DNA from: Actinomycetes bacterium
Lineage (GTDB): Bacteria; Actinomycetota; Actinomycetes; Streptosporangiales; Streptosporangiaceae
DNA: 33,415 nt
Assembly (NCBI GenBank): GCA_021792405.1
Contig: JAJYUU010000050.1
Span: 1 to 33,415, forward strand
Direction: 5' to 3'
In this document: in pieces, positions 7,844 to 15,615 of the stretch
How the letters are laid out: each line of letters starts with the position of its first letter
Position numbering within the stretch: the stretch's first letter is position 1
Made by a program: the position numbers and the translations under genes
Notes under the pieces: generated by a model
Seen by the model: the letters and a program-made list of their open reading frames with translations, nothing else
Databases searched by the model: none
What the model was told of the DNA's origin: nothing

Positions 7844-7885
7844 GCGCTGCTGCCGCTGTTCGCGCTGATACGCCGGCAGCAGCGC
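7844..7885. terminator. Strong bidirectional hairpin between hsp20 and nrdJ
   Basis: GCGCTGCTGCCG (7844-7855) and CGGCAGCAGCGC (7874-7885) are perfect 12-base arms around an 18-base loop. The hairpin sits between the stops of two convergent genes (7808 and 7926), the expected place for a two-way terminator. Confidence 0.7.
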
Positions 7886-7925
7886 TCATTCTCTGCGATG
7901 CCAGGGCAGCGCCGGACTTTCCGGC

Positions 7926-9827
7926 TCAGAACGCACAGGCATGCCCGCCGCAGCCACCGCTGTAGTCGCCATTGATCTGCACCGCCGCACCCGACCGGCC
8001 TGCCGGGCCGGCCAGCGTCAGAACCTGGCCGGGGCGGGCGCCGTAACGGTAGACCGTGATGCCCTTCAGCCCGGCACGCCAGGCCGCCAGGTACAGCGCC
8101 CGCACCTCCTCGACTGTCGCGCTGGCCGGCAGATTGACGGTCTTGGCGACTGCCGCGTCCACCTGCCGTTGCGCCGCCGCCTGCATCTTCAGGTGCCAGT
8201 CGGGCGCGATCTCAAGCGCGGTCACGAACGCGGCCCGCACATCCGCCGGCACGTCCGGATTCTGCCCGGCCGTCCCGGTGCGGGCGATCTCGGCCATCAG
8301 CTCCGCAGAGTAGAAGCCCCGTTCCCGCGCCGTGCGCTCGAACAGCAGGTTGGCCTCGGTGATCTGGCGGCCGAGGATGTGCCGCGTGTAGGCGAGGGCG
8401 AAGATCGGCTCGATCCCGGAGGTCGTCCCCGCGATCAGTGAAATGGTCCCGGTCGGGGCCACGGACACCAGTTGCGCGTTGCGCAGCGGCATGGCGCCCT
8501 GGCGGGCGAACGCGCTCTGTTCGAACAACGGGAACGGGCCGCGCTGCGCCGCCAGTGCCGTTGACGCGCTCTGGGCTTCCTGGCGGATGAGCCTGAAGAT
8601 GCGGCCGGCGAGCCTGACCGCAGCGGGCGAGTCATATCGGATGCCAAGCGTGGCCAGCAGCTCAGCCAGGCCCATTACGCCCAGGCCGACCTTGCGGGCG
8701 GCCCGCGCCTTGTCCTCAAGCTCAGCCAGCGGGTACCGGCTGACGTCGATCACATCGTCCAGGAACCGCATCGCCAGATGCACAGCAGCGCCGAGACGGA
8801 CGAAATCGACGCGCCCGCCGGTAACGAAACGGGACAGGTTGATCGAGCCCAGATTGCACGATTCGTGGGGCAGCAGCGGTACCTCGCCGCACGGGTTGGT
8901 GGCCTCGATCCGGCCGAGCCCCGGCAGCGGGTTGTCCCGGTTGATCCGGTCGGTGAACAGCAGGCCAGGATCACCGCTCTGCCAGGCAGCCTCGCACAGC
9001 CGCTCAAACAACTCCGCCGCTGGCACTCGGCCGACGGCCCGGCCGGTGCGCGGGTTGACCAGGGCGTGGGCGGAGTTGTGCACGACGGCGCGCATGAACC
9101 GGCCTGGCACGGCGACCGACAGGTTGAAGTGAGACAGCCGCCCTGCCCGCTTCGCGTCGATGAACTCGGCGATGTCCGGATGCGACACATCCAGCACGGC
9201 CATCGACGCACCGCGCCGCCGGCCGCCTTCCGCCAGCACCTCGGCGGCGGCGTCGAACACCGACAGGAAGGAGACCGGGCCGCTCGCCGTGCCGTGAGTG
9301 CTGGCCACCAGGTCCCCGCGCGGCCGCAACCGTGAGAACGAGTACCCCGTTCCGGCCCCGGCCTGATGCAGCACAGCGGCATCAGCGAGGGCCTGGAAGA
9401 TCGACGCCAGTGAGTCCTCCACCGGCAGCACCACACAGCCCGATAGCATCCCCAGGCGCGTCCCGGCATTCATCAGCGTCGGCGAGTTGGGCAGGAACTC
9501 CAGCCGCCGCAGCGAGCCGGCGAACTTCTCCGCCCACTCCCGCGCAGAGCCGCGGCCCCAGTTGTCCTCCGCCGCAGCAACCCAGGACGCAGCGCGATCC
9601 ATCATCTCACCGGTTGACTCGGTCACCCGGCCGTGGTCGTCACGCAGCAGGTAGCGCTCGCCGAGCACCGCGACCGCACCGAGGCTCAGCTTGAGGTCAT
9701 CGCGCACGCCTAGCGCGGGCTCGGCCCGGCGTAGCTCGGCGTCACGCAGCTCAGCCTGGCCCAGCTCAGCCCGCCTGCCGGTGTCGGCGATGCGGTCCTG
9801 ATCATCGATCTCCGGTCGGCGCGGCAT
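7926..9827 (-). CDS. nrdJ: Adenosylcobalamin-dependent class II ribonucleotide reductase (NrdJ/NrdZ type)
   Basis: This 633-residue enzyme would reduce ribonucleotides to deoxyribonucleotides using coenzyme B12, without oxygen. The substrate-side cysteines are Cys131 (SGCVVLP) and Cys324 (ESCNLGS). The finger loop NPCGE at 311-315 gives the thiyl-radical Cys313, with Asn311 and Glu315. GAGTGYSFSRLRP, VAPTGTISLIAGTTSGIEP and the C-terminal pair Cys626/Cys631 (CGGHAC, for external reduction) complete the signature. No ATP-cone is visible. It is short, like mycobacterial NrdZ (Rv0570, 692 residues), rather than the long Streptomyces NrdJ. Residues 20-38 are a repetitive AEL-rich stretch. A GGGGGA ribosome site precedes the ATG. 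The gene lies 19 bases after hpf and is probably co-transcribed with it. Confidence 0.94.
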   Translation of the reverse strand: MPRRPEIDDQDRIADTGRRAELGQAELRDAELRRAEPALGVRDDLKLSLGAVAVLGERYLLRDDHGRVTESTGEMMDRAASWVAAAEDNWGRGSAREWAEKFAGSLRRLEFLPNSPTLMNAGTRLGMLSGCVVLPVEDSLASIFQALADAAVLHQAGAGTGYSFSRLRPRGDLVASTHGTASGPVSFLSVFDAAAEVLAEGGRRRGASMAVLDVSHPDIAEFIDAKRAGRLSHFNLSVAVPGRFMRAVVHNSAHALVNPRTGRAVGRVPAAELFERLCEAAWQSGDPGLLFTDRINRDNPLPGLGRIEATNPCGEVPLLPHESCNLGSINLSRFVTGGRVDFVRLGAAVHLAMRFLDDVIDVSRYPLAELEDKARAARKVGLGVMGLAELLATLGIRYDSPAAVRLAGRIFRLIRQEAQSASTALAAQRGPFPLFEQSAFARQGAMPLRNAQLVSVAPTGTISLIAGTTSGIEPIFALAYTRHILGRQITEANLLFERTARERGFYSAELMAEIARTGTAGQNPDVPADVRAAFVTALEIAPDWHLKMQAAAQRQVDAAVAKTVNLPASATVEEVRALYLAAWRAGLKGITVYRYGARPGQVLTLAGPAGRSGAAVQINGDYSGGCGGHACAF

Positions 9828-9846
9828 GCCGGTCCCCCGGCACAGG

Positions 9847-10635
9847 TCAGGCGGCGGGCTCGATGAGGCCGTAGTGGCCGTCGTAACGGTGATAGATCAG
9901 GTTGCCGCGACCGGTCTGGCTGTTGACGAAGAACAAGAACGGCTGCCGGAACGACTCGAGGCGGTCTTCGGCCTCGGTGACCGTCAGGCGCACGGCCGGG
10001 ACCTGGCTCACGGAGATGGCCGGATCGACTGGGCCGAGCCGCCCGGTCCTGCGGTGGGCCAGCGCTAGCCGGAAACCGTCTGGAGTCCGGTAAATCACAC
10101 TATCCTCACCGGTGGACTTCTCCGTAAACAGGTGGAAGTCGTAGTCGAGCGCCTCGGCCTCGGCGGCAGCCTCATCCGGAGTCTCGTGCGCCGGGGTATA
10201 GGACTTGTGCCGCATCACCGTGCGCTCGCCGCGCGGGCGGGGAAAATATGGCAGCTGAGGCGCGGGCAGGCTGTCATGGCGCCACTCTCCCGGCTCTGGC
10301 AGCGGCAGGCTGCCCCGCATCCCGGCCCAGTTCCGCCTCGCCCGCTCCAGCCGGATCCGCAGCCGGTCACACGCATGGTCGATGGCCGCCCTCGTGGTGG
10401 CGTCTGCTGACTGGACCCGGACCAGCCGCCCGTTCAGGTCGACATTGATCTGCGCGATGGCCGGGCGCTCCACTGCCGGGTCCGCGTGCATGGTCAGCCT
10501 CACCCTGGCCGACAGCACCGGCTCGGACGCCGTCCGCAACAACGAGCTGACGCGGCGGACCGCGTCACTGACCTCGCTCGCGTGGACCTTGCCGTGAGTC
10601 TGGGTCTGCACCTCCAAGGTTCCTGCGTCTGCCAT
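9847..10635 (-). CDS. hpf: Long ribosome hibernation factor with two C-terminal domains (HPF/RaiA family, Rv0079-like)
   Basis: This 262-residue protein has an N-terminal S30AE/HPF-like domain (about 1-100, EVQTQTHGKVHASEVSDAVRRV onward in pieces). After a Pro-rich linker (about 105-135) it carries two copies of the S30AE C-terminal domain. Copy one includes ALDYDFHLFTEKSTGEDSVIY and copy two includes RQPFLFFVNSQTGRGNLIYHR, here quoted only partly as FHLFTEKSTG and FLFFVNSQTG. Long HPFs bind the 30S subunit and dimerise or silence ribosomes in stress. Doubling of the C-terminal domain resembles the mycobacterial DosR-regulon protein Rv0079 (RafH). An upstream in-frame ATG at 10668 exists, but GGGGGA before 10635 favours the shorter form. 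It leads an hpf-nrdJ operon, with a DosR-like palindrome about 90 bases upstream. Confidence 0.88.
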   Translation of the reverse strand: MADAGTLEVQTQTHGKVHASEVSDAVRRVSSLLRTASEPVLSARVRLTMHADPAVERPAIAQINVDLNGRLVRVQSADATTRAAIDHACDRLRIRLERARRNWAGMRGSLPLPEPGEWRHDSLPAPQLPYFPRPRGERTVMRHKSYTPAHETPDEAAAEAEALDYDFHLFTEKSTGEDSVIYRTPDGFRLALAHRRTGRLGPVDPAISVSQVPAVRLTVTEAEDRLESFRQPFLFFVNSQTGRGNLIYHRYDGHYGLIEPAA

Positions 10636-10720
10636 TAGGATCCCCCAATTTCGGCGGCCACATTGCACCTGATTGCGGATGCCCTACGGTTACTGCTTAC
10701 CGCACTGCGGCGCTGCCGCC

Positions 10721-10740
10721 CCAGGGACCAAGGTCCTTGC
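10721..10740. promoter_or_regulatory. DosR-box-like palindrome upstream of hpf
   Basis: GGGACCAAGGTCCTT at 10724-10738 contains the perfect inverted repeat GGACC-AA-GGTCC and has the same GGGAC-N4-GTCCT layout as the site before hsp20. It matches the DosR consensus at 11 of 20 positions, with both core half-sites intact. It is 86 bases upstream of the hpf start and 25 bases upstream of the ATG of the divergent Pro-rich reading frame. Confidence 0.6.
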
Positions 10741-10762
10741 GGCGGCTCGGTCCGGGCAGGAC

Positions 10763-11110
10763 ATGGAACGCCAGCCGACTCCGTGCCGCTGCCCGGCTGT
10801 GGAGGCAGCCGTGAGCGGGCATCATCTCCCGGTGCCAGCAAATCCCTCGCCACAGCGACCAGAGGCAGTCGAGCCGCCGCCCGTGCCGCCGCCGCCGAGC
10901 CCCGTGCCGCCGCCGCCGAGCCCAGTGCCGCCGCCCGAACCCCAGCCCAGGCCTCCGGAGCCACCGCCGGAGCCCCAGCCCACGCCGCCGCAGCCGCCGC
11001 CGGAACCGCGGCCGCGCCCGCTGCCGCCGCCAGAACCTCAGCCGGGCGCCAGCACCCGGATCCGGCCCGGTTCCGGCTACCTGGTCAGCGCGGCAGGACG
11101 TGCGGGTTAA
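10763..11110 (+). CDS. Proline-rich repeat reading frame, uncertain gene
   Basis: A 115-residue frame runs from the ATG at 10763; the same frame is open from 10673. Residues 30-100 are almost only Pro, Glu, Gln, Arg and Ser, in repeats of PPPPSPV (twice in tandem), PPPEPQP and related units. This would be an extended, disordered chain. There is no signal peptide or membrane segment and no recognised domain. It starts 25 bases after the DosR-like palindrome and diverges from hpf. It ends inside the last codons of the convergent FAD oxidase gene (26-base overlap). The repeats could be a true Pro-rich protein, or a low-complexity intergenic stretch that happens to stay open in GC-rich DNA. I lean only slightly to a real gene. 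Confidence 0.35.
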   Translation: MERQPTPCRCPAVEAAVSGHHLPVPANPSPQRPEAVEPPPVPPPPSPVPPPPSPVPPPEPQPRPPEPPPEPQPTPPQPPPEPRPRPLPPPEPQPGASTRIRPGSGYLVSAAGRAG

Positions 11111-12407
11111 GCGTCCCGGCCGGATCGAGCGCTGACCGGATCCTGGCGAACAGATCCTGCTCGGCCGGGGACCGGGCCAGCCCGAGCCAGGGCGCGCGCA
11201 ACGCCCCGATGCCGTGCTCGGCCGAGATCGAGCCGCCGAGCCCGGCGACGAAGGACAGCACGGCATCTTCATGCCGCCCGTCGGCCGGCCCGGCTGGCAC
11301 GATGTTGACGTGCACGTTGCCGTCTGCCACGTGGCCGAACGTCACCACAAGCGCGCCGGGATCGGCGGCAGCCACCAGCTGAGCGGCACTGGTCGCCAGC
11401 CGCACCCACTGCGCGGCCGGCACGCTGACATCGAGCTTGATCGGCGTGCCGAAGAAGGCCGCGGCCTCAGGGAGCCGGTCCCGGCAAGCCCACAGCCTTG
11501 ATCGCTCAGCTGCCGTCTCGCCCACCGCCACCATCGCTTCGCCGGTCAGCTCTGCCAGGTCCGCCAGCGCCGCCGGGCCATCGGCTTCCAGCAGCAGGTA
11601 GGCCGGAGCGGGCCGCGGCAGCGGGCGCGCCAGCCCGGCACGCGAGGTGAGTATGTCGAGCCCGGTCTGCGTGAAGTATTCCGCCGACAGCAGGCCCGGC
11701 ACTTCCCGCACGGCGCGCTGTGCCATGTCGTGAACCTCGGCGGGCCCGGACAGGCCCGCCAGCACCGTGCACAGTTGCGCAGCCCGCGGCACCAGTTGCA
11801 GCCGCGCCCTGGTCAGTACGGCCAGGGTGCCCTCGGAACCGGCCAGCAGCGACCCGTAGTCGTAGCCGGTATTGTCCTTTACCGGCCCGGACAGATGCTC
11901 CACCACGCTGCCGTCGGCGAGAACGGCCTCGACCCCGCGCAGCTGCGCGCGCATCGGTCCGTGCCGCAGCACCCTCGTCCCGCCGGCGTTGGTGGCGATT
12001 GCGCCGCCCACCGTAGCGCTGTCCTGACTGCCGATTCTGATGCCGAGATCCAGGTCCGGGTCAGCCGCGGCAGCCTGCGCCAGGGTGACTCCGGCGCCCG
12101 CCGTCACCTGCCGGCTATCGGGATCTGCCTGGCCCAGCCGGTTCAGCCGGGTCAGGCTCAGCACTAGCTCGCCGTGCAGCGGCACGCCGCCGCCGACCAG
12201 GCCGGTGTTCCCGCCTTGCGGGACGACCGGCACGCCGGCTTCGGTGCACAGCCGCAGCACCGCTGCCACCTGCTCGGTGTCGGCCGGCCGCACCACTGCC
12301 GCGGCCTCGCCACGGAACCGGCCGGTCCAGTCGACCGAGTAGCCAGCGGTCTGCGCTCCGGTCAGCACCTGCGGGGCGCCGACAATCGCGCGGAGGCCGG
12401 GCAGCAC
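11085..12407 (-). CDS. FAD-linked oxidase/dehydrogenase, GlcD/D-lactate dehydrogenase family
   Basis: About 440 residues form a vanillyl-alcohol-oxidase-type flavoenzyme. The FAD-binding PCMH domain contains VVPQGGNTGLVGGG and ATVGGAIATNAGGTRVLRHG. The cap/C-terminal domain carries the metal-site histidines in GHVADGNVHVNI and the late EHGIG. Relatives oxidise D-2-hydroxy acids (D-lactate, glycolate, D-2-hydroxyglutarate). The frame is open up to 12569, but that part overlaps the M20 peptidase gene. The GTG at 12407, behind GGAG and 26 bases after the peptidase stop, gives the family's usual N-terminus; a TTG at about 12445 is an alternative. As last gene of the D-peptide operon it could oxidise D-lactate or a 2-hydroxy acid derived from the peptides, which is inference. 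Confidence 0.88.
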   Translation of the reverse strand: MLPGLRAIVGAPQVLTGAQTAGYSVDWTGRFRGEAAAVVRPADTEQVAAVLRLCTEAGVPVVPQGGNTGLVGGGVPLHGELVLSLTRLNRLGQADPDSRQVTAGAGVTLAQAAAADPDLDLGIRIGSQDSATVGGAIATNAGGTRVLRHGPMRAQLRGVEAVLADGSVVEHLSGPVKDNTGYDYGSLLAGSEGTLAVLTRARLQLVPRAAQLCTVLAGLSGPAEVHDMAQRAVREVPGLLSAEYFTQTGLDILTSRAGLARPLPRPAPAYLLLEADGPAALADLAELTGEAMVAVGETAAERSRLWACRDRLPEAAAFFGTPIKLDVSVPAAQWVRLATSAAQLVAAADPGALVVTFGHVADGNVHVNIVPAGPADGRHEDAVLSFVAGLGGSISAEHGIGALRAPWLGLARSPAEQDLFARIRSALDPAGTLNPHVLPR

Positions 12408-12432
12408 CGACTCCGGCAGCCGGCCGGATCGC

Positions 12433-13770
12433 TTAGCGCAGGCTGGCAAGGAGCCGGTCCAGCACGCGAACGGCGGAGTGGAGCGCGGGCAGCGGCACGC
12501 GCTCGTCCACCCCATGAAACATGGCGAAATAGTCGTAACCGGACGGCAGCACCAGCGGCGTGAAACCATAGCAGCTCATGCCAAGCCGGGAGAACTCCTT
12601 GGCATCCGTCCCGCCGCTCATGCAATAGGGAACGGGGATTCCGCCGGGATCCTCGGCCCGCAAGGCCGCGGCCATGGCGGCAACCAGCGGCGCGTCAAGC
12701 GGGGCCTCCAGCGCGGGCGAGCCGTGCAGGTACTCGACGGACACTCCCGGGCCGGTCAGCTCGTCGAGGGTGGCGTCGAACTCGGCCTCGTGCCCGGCCA
12801 GCACCCGGCCGTCTATGTACCCGACCGCCTCCCCCGGAATGACGTTCACCTTCTCGCCGGCGCGCAGCATCGTCGGGTTAGCGCTGTTACGAATCGTGCC
12901 GGCCACCAGCGCGCCGGCCGGGCCGAGTTCGTCGAGCAGCGCCACCGCTTCGTCGCCGGCTGCCAGCCGCGCGCACCGTGCGCTGTCCGCTCCGGCGGCT
13001 GCGCCGATCGCCTCGATGGCCGCCTGCACGGTCGGGATCAGCCGTACCGGCCAGCGATACTCCGCGATCCGGCTGACAGCGCCGGCCAGCCTGGACACCG
13101 CATTGTCGCCGTTGGGCTTGGACCCGTGTCCCGCGGTGCCGCGCGCGGTCAGCCGCAGCCACGCGGTACCACGCTCAGCCGATGCGATCGGGTACAACCG
13201 CAGGCCCGGTCCGGCGTGAAAGGTAAAGCCGCCTGACTCGCCGACCGCCTCAGTGCAGTCCTCGAACAGGTCCGGGTGCTTGTCGACGAGCCATTGCGCG
13301 CCGTGCGCGGCAGTGTCTTCCTCGTCTGCGGTGAACGCGATGACCACGTCGCGGGCTGGCCGACGGCCGGCCCGCGCCCAGTCCCTGACGACGGCCAGCA
13401 GCGCGGCGTCCGCGCCCTTCATGTCCACGGCGCCGCGGCCCCAGAGCTGGCCCGCGCGGATCTCGCCCGCGAACGGCGGCACCGTCCAGGCCTCCGGGCT
13501 GGCCGGAACCACGTCCAGGTGGCCGTGCAAGAGCAGTGCGCCCGCCGCGGACCCTGTCCCCTCCCAGCGGGCCACGACATTAGCCCGTCCGGGCGCGGCC
13601 TCCAGTAGCTGCGGGTCCAGGCCCGCCTCGGCGAGCCGGGCCGCGGCGTACTCGGCAGCCGGCCGCTCGCGGCAATCGCCAGCCCCCCGGTTCGTGGTAT
13701 CGATCGCGATGAGGTCGGCGGCGAACCGCACGACTTCCTGCTCGGCCAGCGATGGCACAAGCTCAGCCAT
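12433..13770 (-). CDS. M20 family metallopeptidase
   Basis: This 445-residue enzyme is a two-zinc amidohydrolase/peptidase of the M20 (ArgE/DapE/CPG2) family. HGHLD at 82-86 supplies His84 with Asp86 close by. GAVDMKG gives bridging Asp116. TADEED gives the general base Glu150 and ligand Glu151. The dimerisation/lid domain contains GTAGHGSKPN and NVIPGEAVGYIDGR, and the last ligand is probably the histidine in MFHGVDE. Members cleave dipeptides or N-acyl amino acids in the cytoplasm. Its ATG overlaps the end of the DppA-like gene by 8 bases, so translation is probably coupled. In this operon it is the likely final step, releasing free amino acids from dipeptides or acyl-amino acids; the specificity cannot be read. 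Confidence 0.92.
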   Translation of the reverse strand: MAELVPSLAEQEVVRFAADLIAIDTTNRGAGDCRERPAAEYAAARLAEAGLDPQLLEAAPGRANVVARWEGTGSAAGALLLHGHLDVVPASPEAWTVPPFAGEIRAGQLWGRGAVDMKGADAALLAVVRDWARAGRRPARDVVIAFTADEEDTAAHGAQWLVDKHPDLFEDCTEAVGESGGFTFHAGPGLRLYPIASAERGTAWLRLTARGTAGHGSKPNGDNAVSRLAGAVSRIAEYRWPVRLIPTVQAAIEAIGAAAGADSARCARLAAGDEAVALLDELGPAGALVAGTIRNSANPTMLRAGEKVNVIPGEAVGYIDGRVLAGHEAEFDATLDELTGPGVSVEYLHGSPALEAPLDAPLVAAMAAALRAEDPGGIPVPYCMSGGTDAKEFSRLGMSCYGFTPLVLPSGYDYFAMFHGVDERVPLPALHSAVRVLDRLLASLR

Positions 13771-14596
13771 AGTTCGCCTCGATAGCCGCGGAGATCATCG
13801 TGCACACGGTCTTGAAGCACCGGATCATCTCTGTCGCCGTGCCTGCCTGGTATCCGACCGTCCGCACGCCGGTCCGCTCCACCCCTGGCACGATCGCCGC
13901 CGCGAGCGCAAGCTGCGCGGCGTCGACGTCGACGCTGACGCGGAACGCCGAGGCCGGGGCCGGCGATTGCCGGACCGCGAGGGCCGTCGCCGTCGCCGCG
14001 GCCGCCGTGATGTCCCTGGCAGTGACCGCTGGCGGCAAGCAGACGGCGGCATACCGGCTGACACATCGCTTGACTGCCACCGTCCGGGCCGCCGGAGCGT
14101 AGCTGACCGCGTCGCCGCACGCCCGGTCGTCGCCGGTCACCAGGATCACCGGCACGCCGAACTGCTCGGCGACCCGCGCGTTCAGCCAGCCCTCGCTGGC
14201 CGGCTCCCCGTTCACGGTCACCGATGTGATCGAGTTGGCCAGGTAGGTGTGCGCGAGCACGCCCTCGGTGCCCGCGCCGGCGTGGTAGCCGACGAATGCC
14301 ACGCCGTCGACGTCGCCGTGCTGGATGCCCTCGACCATGCTCAGATCCTTGTGCCGGCCAGTGAGCAATGCCGCCCGCTCATCGAGCGATTCAAGCAGCA
14401 AGTTCCGCATGCTGGAATGTGCCTCGTTGATCAGCACCTCGGTGGCGCCGCCGTCGAACAGCCCGGCTACCGCGGCGTTGACGTCCGAGGTGAACATCGC
14501 CCGGCAGCGCTGCCACTGCTCGGTTCCCGGTTCGACATCAGCCGGCCAGGTGACGCCGGTCGCGCCCTCCATGTCGGCCGAGATGAGGATCTTCAT
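13763..14596 (-). CDS. M55 family D-aminopeptidase (DppA-like)
   Basis: This 277-residue enzyme matches Bacillus subtilis DppA, a zinc D-aminopeptidase that hydrolyses D-Ala-D-Ala and D-Ala-Gly-Gly. The metal ligands are recognisable: SADMEG gives Asp8 and Glu10, INEAH gives His60, GYHAGAG gives His105, and PASEG gives Glu135. His116 (LAHTY) is at the place of the catalytic histidine. The family forms a decameric ring in the cytoplasm. It overlaps the LD-carboxypeptidase gene by 4 bases (ATGA type) and the M20 gene by 8, so it belongs to one operon. This is the clearest sign that the locus handles D-amino-acid peptides. Confidence 0.93.
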   Translation of the reverse strand: MKILISADMEGATGVTWPADVEPGTEQWQRCRAMFTSDVNAAVAGLFDGGATEVLINEAHSSMRNLLLESLDERAALLTGRHKDLSMVEGIQHGDVDGVAFVGYHAGAGTEGVLAHTYLANSITSVTVNGEPASEGWLNARVAEQFGVPVILVTGDDRACGDAVSYAPAARTVAVKRCVSRYAAVCLPPAVTARDITAAAATATALAVRQSPAPASAFRVSVDVDAAQLALAAAIVPGVERTGVRTVGYQAGTATEMIRCFKTVCTMISAAIEANYG

Positions 14597-15615
14597 AGAG
14601 CTCCTTGGGGTTGGCTCGAAGCGGTGATCGCCGCGCCCGTGGCGGGTGCCTCGGCAGCGGACCGCGGACGCAGCGGCGGATCAAGCAAGGTCAGCGTCCC
14701 GGCGTCCGCATCCAGCTCAGCGGCCACGCCGATAGGGAAGGCCTGGAACGGGCAGCCGTGGCCGACGTTCGCGCGCGCGAGTACCGGTACTCCTAGGTCG
14801 CCGAGCCGCTCGGCCAGAATCTGCTCGACCGCCGCTTGCTCCCCGCAGTCGGTGAAGGTGCCGGCGATCACCGCTGCGACGTCCCGCAGGTAACCGGAGC
14901 GCCGCAGCTGAGTGAGCATCCGGTCGAGCCGGTAGTCTTCCTCTTCTGTTTCCTCGATCAGCAGGATGCCGCCGCTGGCAGGCAGGGAGCTGTCGGTGCC
15001 GATCGAGCTGGCGAGCAGTGTCAGGCAGCCGCCCAGGGTCATCCCGCGGGCGCGGCCGGCCCGGATCGGCACCGCGTCGGGATAGCAGATCGTGGTGGCT
15101 TGCTCGGGCCGCATGAGCGTCCTGAGCATCGAGCCGTAGGAGTAGTGCGGCCTGACGCCCGACGTCGCCACCATGGTGGACAGCAGCGAACTCCAGCCCA
15201 GCTTGACCGCGACGGCTTCCAGGATCGCCGTGACGTCGGAGTAGCCTGCCAGGATTTTGGGCTGCAGGCCTACGAGGGTGTCCCACGGCATGGTCTCGAT
15301 AGTGCGCTGCGACCCCGAGCCGCCGCAGGCGAAGAGGATTCCGGCGATGCCGGGGTCGGTCAGCGCGGCGAGCAAATCGCCGGCCCGCCGAGCATCATCG
15401 CCCGCCAGGTACGGGCGGAAGCTGCCGACGTCGCGCGCTGACGGGTAGACCACCGGTTCCAGCCCGGCGAACCGCAGCGTGTCCAGGCCCGCCGACAGCG
15501 CGTCCTGGTCCACCGGGCTGCTGATCGTCAGCACCGCGACCCTGTCACCGGGCACCAGCGCGGGCGGGCGGCGCAGCGACGCCGGCCGCGGATCACCAGC
15601 CAGCGGGTTGCTCAT
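14593..15615 (-). CDS. LD-carboxypeptidase, S66 family (LdcA-like)
   Basis: This 340-residue serine peptidase belongs to the MccF/LdcA family, which removes the C-terminal D-alanine from murein tetrapeptides or processes related amide bonds. The nucleophile elbow AGYSDVTA gives Ser126, EETEEEDYRLDRML gives catalytic Glu221/222, and NVGHG gives His286. The N-terminal domain begins LRRPPALVPGDRVAVLTISSP and is followed by the oxyanion region FACGGSGSQRT. There is no signal peptide, so it acts in the cytoplasm on imported peptides. It overlaps the gene before it (decarboxylase-like) and the one after it (DppA-like) by 4 bases each. The MccF subgroup instead detoxifies microcin-like compounds, but the neighbours favour murein-peptide recycling. 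Confidence 0.92.
   Translation of the reverse strand: MSNPLAGDPRPASLRRPPALVPGDRVAVLTISSPVDQDALSAGLDTLRFAGLEPVVYPSARDVGSFRPYLAGDDARRAGDLLAALTDPGIAGILFACGGSGSQRTIETMPWDTLVGLQPKILAGYSDVTAILEAVAVKLGWSSLLSTMVATSGVRPHYSYGSMLRTLMRPEQATTICYPDAVPIRAGRARGMTLGGCLTLLASSIGTDSSLPASGGILLIEETEEEDYRLDRMLTQLRRSGYLRDVAAVIAGTFTDCGEQAAVEQILAERLGDLGVPVLARANVGHGCPFQAFPIGVAAELDADAGTLTLLDPPLRPRSAAEAPATGAAITASSQPQGAL

Noticed and set aside
8443-9694. Long open frames opposite the ribonucleotide reductase gene
   Set aside because: They are Arg/Ser/Pro-rich with no domain, as expected from the antisense of GC-rich coding DNA.
10870-11050. Tandem Pro codon repeats as a CRISPR or mobile-element repeat
   Set aside because: Units are short, variable and in frame, without spacers or inverted ends.
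12408-12569. Longer N-terminus for the FAD oxidase
   Set aside because: This part lies inside the M20 peptidase gene in another frame and has no family resemblance.
13253-14893. A 546-codon plus-strand frame opposite the M20 and DppA-like genes
   Set aside because: It is a shadow of well-supported minus-strand enzymes with catalytic motifs.
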